Positions 61,500 through 64,000 of a stretch of DNA of 64,000 bases are shown here, one piece after another. Each line of letters starts with the position of its first letter. The stretch's first letter is position 1. The notes beneath the pieces are model-generated. The model was not told the origin of the DNA and did no database searches. It worked only from the letters and a program-made list of their open reading frames with translations. The stretch covers positions 62,001 to 126,000 of IMG/VR virus record IMGVR_UViG_3300009506_000002. One strand, written 5' to 3'. Source of the DNA: a virus. A program made the position numbers and the translations under genes.

Positions 61500-62765
61500 T
61501 TAGAGTCTCCAGAGCATGCCTGAGATTTGGTTGAGAGGAGCGAACAGGCCAGTGAGTTTCAGCAACTCGCCCTTATAGAAGAACGTGATGCCTTCGGTCG
61601 GAACCAGCTTTTCAATGCCGCCAATCTTGTTGATGCGGTCGAGCTCCAGACGCAGCTTGGCAATGACATCTGGGTCAGTTGACTTCTCAAGCGTCTTGAC
61701 TGTAGAGTGGAACTTCTGTCGCATGTTGTCAAGGGTGTGATCAGGGTTGACTGCAATCAAGGTATCGATTCCCTGTAGCACTTCAACACCTACGCGCAGG
61801 AACAGAACCTCGAATGGCAAGTGCATTCGCTTGCTCTCGTTCTTGGCTTCTCTCTTGTCGAAGTTCTTGACCTTCTGCGCCAGTGCTTTGTCGAGACCCT
61901 TGGCGATAGTATTGATATTTGGGGTTTTGATGCCATGCGCCCAACGATTGACCAGTGCCTTCTTGGTTGCTTCATCAACTGCTGCAAAGTTCTTCGCCAC
62001 GTAAGATGTCCAGTATGAGGTTGTGTAGTCCTTGATCGTGTTGTTCCAGCTTAGACGCTGGCCCTTCATGATCTTGCCAAGCTCTGCAATGTGCTTCGCG
62101 CGTAGGGTATCGTAGTTTGGCATCTTCTGCAGACGCAGCTTATCGATCTCCTTGATTGTGAAGGTTGACTGTTTGTGAGCCTGCACTTTTTGGAGCATTT
62201 TTGCCAGCGCTGCACCATCGGCCTTGTTTAGCTGGCTGATAGGCTCGCCCGCTTCATTGTACTCGAGTGTACCGTGGAAGCGCAGTTCATCGACGCCGTA
62301 GTGAATGACGTTTGGGTTAGATGAGTACAACACCTCAACAGACATGAAGCGCTTGCCGTTCATGAAAATCTTGTCGCGTTGATCAGCAGACAGTTCCTTG
62401 ACCGCAGTCTCTAGGTCGCGTGCAGCTTCAACAAAGGCTGTTTCGATTGTGCCACGTCCTGCGAACATTGCCTTGACACCATCAACACCCATTGCATTTT
62501 CGCCTGCGTTCTTGAGGTGACTCTTGTTGCGTGCAGCAATCAGTCGTCCGCCACGCCATGAAACCAGAAGGTTCTGGCCGTCAGTCTTTTCGCGTGACCA
62601 TTCAAGTTCGCCCGAGAGTGACTTGTCGATGATGTCGCGTAGATCTTTGAAAGTGAAGGTCTCGATGTCAAATGGATGAGCGAGGTGACCGAAGCCACCA
62701 CCCTCATCTAGACGTTCTGATTCCTTGAGATAGGTCGAAAATCGCTTAATTGCAGGAGATGCCAT
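61500..62765 (-). CDS. Ligase-superfamily nucleotidyltransferase with N-terminal capsid tag
   Basis: 421 residues from ATG 62765 (GAGGAAT upstream). MASPAIKRFSTYLKESERLD-EGGG is a tag-like N-terminus with predicted cut after E21. The body carries K60-T-D-G (REKTDGQNLLVSWRGGRLIA, motif I), MSVEVLYSSNPNVIHYG (motif III-like), TEGITFFYKGELLKLTGLFA (motifs IV and V, with Lys). This is the core of ATP/NAD ligases and capping enzymes; similar proteins with EGIxFxYxGxxxKLTGxFAPxNQ occur in other large phages. Activity untested; a virion-delivered RNA or DNA ligase is the attractive reading. Confidence 0.72.
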   Translation of the reverse strand: MASPAIKRFSTYLKESERLDEGGGFGHLAHPFDIETFTFKDLRDIIDKSLSGELEWSREKTDGQNLLVSWRGGRLIAARNKSHLKNAGENAMGVDGVKAMFAGRGTIETAFVEAARDLETAVKELSADQRDKIFMNGKRFMSVEVLYSSNPNVIHYGVDELRFHGTLEYNEAGEPISQLNKADGAALAKMLQKVQAHKQSTFTIKEIDKLRLQKMPNYDTLRAKHIAELGKIMKGQRLSWNNTIKDYTTSYWTSYVAKNFAAVDEATKKALVNRWAHGIKTPNINTIAKGLDKALAQKVKNFDKREAKNESKRMHLPFEVLFLRVGVEVLQGIDTLIAVNPDHTLDNMRQKFHSTVKTLEKSTDPDVIAKLRLELDRINKIGGIEKLVPTEGITFFYKGELLKLTGLFAPLNQISGMLWRL

Positions 62766-62793
62766 GTATTCCTCATAGTTGAAAGATATACCA

Positions 62794-62973
62794 CTATTTA
62801 TTAGATGACTCGCCACGTATCAAATTGACTGCGGGCGACATCGTCATGTGGAAAATATCATCTCCTTCGGCTTCACTGGCAGGCAGCCCCACCAGATCAT
62901 TGCCGCGTCTGGCAATCACGACGTAATCGTCAGGCACTTCATACAGTTTTCCTTCATATTCAAGAACAATCAT
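62794..62973 (-). CDS. 59-residue protein coupled to helicase
   Basis: MIVLEYEGKLYEVPDDYVVI continues ARRGNDLVGLPASEAEGDD; a short beta-hairpin protein. ATG follows the helicase stop by one base with GAGGTG as ribosome site. No family recognised. Its stop overlaps the late box of the next operon. Confidence 0.6.
   Translation of the reverse strand: MIVLEYEGKLYEVPDDYVVIARRGNDLVGLPASEAEGDDIFHMTMSPAVNLIRGESSNK
62795..62802 (-). promoter_or_regulatory. Late promoter AATAAATA for the tagged operon
   Basis: TAATAAATAG on the minus strand overlapping the end of the small upstream gene; predicted start near 62789 with GAGGAAT in a 24-nt leader. Confidence 0.55.
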
Positions 62974-62974
62974 G

Positions 62975-64000
62975 TTACACCTCAAATCCTGCAAATGGGT
63001 CTGCGCTGTACTTGCCTGGAGCATCCTTCGTTGGGTGAGGGAAGCCCTTTGGCAGTTCTCCTGCTGGCTCATGTGTCTGACCAGCACCTGGGTGGGTCTT
63101 GGTAGGATCCTCACATTCTGACAAGCGCATCTGTGCTCGGTCAATATTGAGGATTTCTGCAACGTTGCGCGTAACATCAGAGAATCTGTTCTTCAGTTGC
63201 TTCAACTTCATCTGACCCATCTGCGTAAGCTGATCGGTTACAATGATACCGATCATAAGGTCAGCCGTTGCTGGCAAGCCTGCTGATTCAGAAGTGTTGC
63301 TCAATTCAAGGTCAGAGCTTCCCCAACCGTCTCTGTTCGTCTGAGTAGATGAAATGATTGCAACATCCTGCTCTACAGCCAAGCCGCGCAGTTCTTCTGC
63401 AATTGACTTGACCAGCACGTAGGTGTTCTCACCATTTCTGATTCTGCTTGACGCGCAGATGTTCAGGTAGTCGATGAAGATGACATCTGGAATAAAGCGC
63501 TTCTTGATACGAAGCTCGCGCAGCAGGTGTCGGATATGGCCTACGTGCGCGCTGGCAGTAGGATACTCCTTTACCATCAGTTTGCCTGTGGTCTTTGCTC
63601 TTATTTGCTCCAGGCGACTGTCAAACGTTTCCTTAGGCAAACTCCTCAGATCAGCAATGTCAACACCCATAAGGTTTGCGTCGATACGCTCAGAGATGCG
63701 CTCTTCCGCCATTTCCATCGTGATATACAGGACATTCTTGCCCTGCATGAGGAAGTCTGCTGCCAGATGACACTTGACCAGTGTCTTACCTGCGTTGGTT
63801 GGCGCAAGCAGGATTGTCAGCGTTTTCTTTGGCAGTCCGCCGCCAGTGATCAGGTTGAGCCACTCAATCAGGAAGCGTAGGCGCTTCTCTTTCTTGTGGT
63901 AGAATTCCCAACGTGCGTCTGCGTTGTCAAGGTAGTCGTGACCGATGTTTGAATCGAACGAGACAGAGAGTGCATCTGCCAGCAACTCTGGAATCATGTT
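62975..64000 (-). CDS. 41: Replicative DNA helicase gp41 (N-terminus outside window)
   Basis: At least 341 codons; the frame is still open at the window edge and T4 gp41 has 475 aa, so roughly the first 100-130 residues are missing. RecA-type core: LLAPTNAGKTLVKCHLAADF (Walker A), VLYITMEMAEERISERIDAN, DVIFIDYLNICASSRIRNGE (Walker B; T4 IIIVDYLGICKSCRIR), STQTNRDGWGSSDLELS, SESAGLPATADLMIGIIVT. Hexameric 5'-3' helicase of the replication fork, partner of gp59 and gp61. Confidence 0.95.
   Translation of the reverse strand, partial: NMIPELLADALSVSFDSNIGHDYLDNADARWEFYHKKEKRLRFLIEWLNLITGGGLPKKTLTILLAPTNAGKTLVKCHLAADFLMQGKNVLYITMEMAEERISERIDANLMGVDIADLRSLPKETFDSRLEQIRAKTTGKLMVKEYPTASAHVGHIRHLLRELRIKKRFIPDVIFIDYLNICASSRIRNGENTYVLVKSIAEELRGLAVEQDVAIISSTQTNRDGWGSSDLELSNTSESAGLPATADLMIGIIVTDQLTQMGQMKLKQLKNRFSDVTRNVAEILNIDRAQMRLSECEDPTKTHPGAGQTHEPAGELPKGFPHPTKDAPGKYSADPFAGFEV

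Noticed and set aside
1-64000. tRNA genes
   Set aside because: No cloverleaf with a GGTTCAA-like T-arm and CCA or equivalent was recognised in the gaps; a tRNAscan-type search would be needed to exclude one.

Overview
This window is a contiguous piece of a lytic, T4-superfamily myovirus genome. The evidence is a T4-type baseplate and tail block (homologs of gp8, gp7, gp6, gp25, gp5, gp27, gp53, gp48/54, gp4, gp26 and a tape measure). It is followed by the T4-type replication and transcription set: gp32, gp59, gp33, DsbA, RNase H, ATP-dependent DNA ligase, gp52/gp39 topoisomerase, gp61 primase, gp41 helicase and late promoters of the TATAAATA type. There are no rRNA genes and I recognised no tRNA genes. 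The cobalamin-dependent (class II) ribonucleotide reductase, the lysozyme-free gp5 and the single-polypeptide gp39 recall marine and alphaproteobacterial T4-like phages more than coliphage T4. The host cannot be fixed from sequence alone; a B12-using proteobacterium is an inference.

Layout. 1-12.8 kb (minus strand) holds a giant partial structural protein and the baseplate wedge/hub genes. At 12.8 kb a 33-bp divergent promoter region separates them from a plus-strand block (12.8-16.9 kb) with gp4, a conserved assembly protein, a tail-tube-fold protein, gp26, a probable -1 frameshift extension resembling gp51, and the tape measure. A symmetric terminator near 16.9 kb separates this block from a very long minus-strand early/middle region (16.9-55.3 kb). 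That region is packed with short overlapping genes: single-strand DNA metabolism, late-transcription factors, nucleotide metabolism (ThyA, split NrdJ, two phosphoribosyltransferases), RNA repair (two RNA ligases, an HD-Pnk healing enzyme, a cyclic-phosphate-processing receiver-like protein), a CBASS antagonist, chaperonin GroES, topoisomerase, ligase, RNase H and primase. 55.3-57.2 kb is a short plus-strand late operon. 57.2-62.8 kb is a minus-strand late operon of proteins carrying capsid-targeting-like tags and prohead-protease-like cleavage motifs, including a nucleotidylyltransferase and a ligase-fold protein. The window ends inside the gp41 helicase gene.

Regulation is unusually readable. 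About nineteen minus-strand promoters share TTGACA, a spacer of exactly 17 bp and a TAGACT/TAGAAT-like -10 box. Several have a palindromic spacer (AACGG-n2-3-CCGTT) and a second palindrome (TCACT-n5-AGTGA) across the likely start site. Late promoters are CATAAATA/TATAAATA-like, and at four genes that lack a Shine-Dalgarno the box sits so close to the start codon that leaderless or nearly leaderless mRNAs are predicted.

The most interesting items are: (i) a class II ribonucleotide reductase broken into two genes by a split intein, with the zinc-finger tail of a vanished homing endonuclease between the halves; (ii) a T TTT TTC slippery site at the end of gp26 that would fuse it to a gp51-like tail just before the tape measure gene, mirroring lambda G/GT; (iii) the tagged, apparently protease-processed set of putative virion-packaged proteins; (iv) a four-copy tandem array of ribosome-binding sites; and (v) the promoter/operator family.
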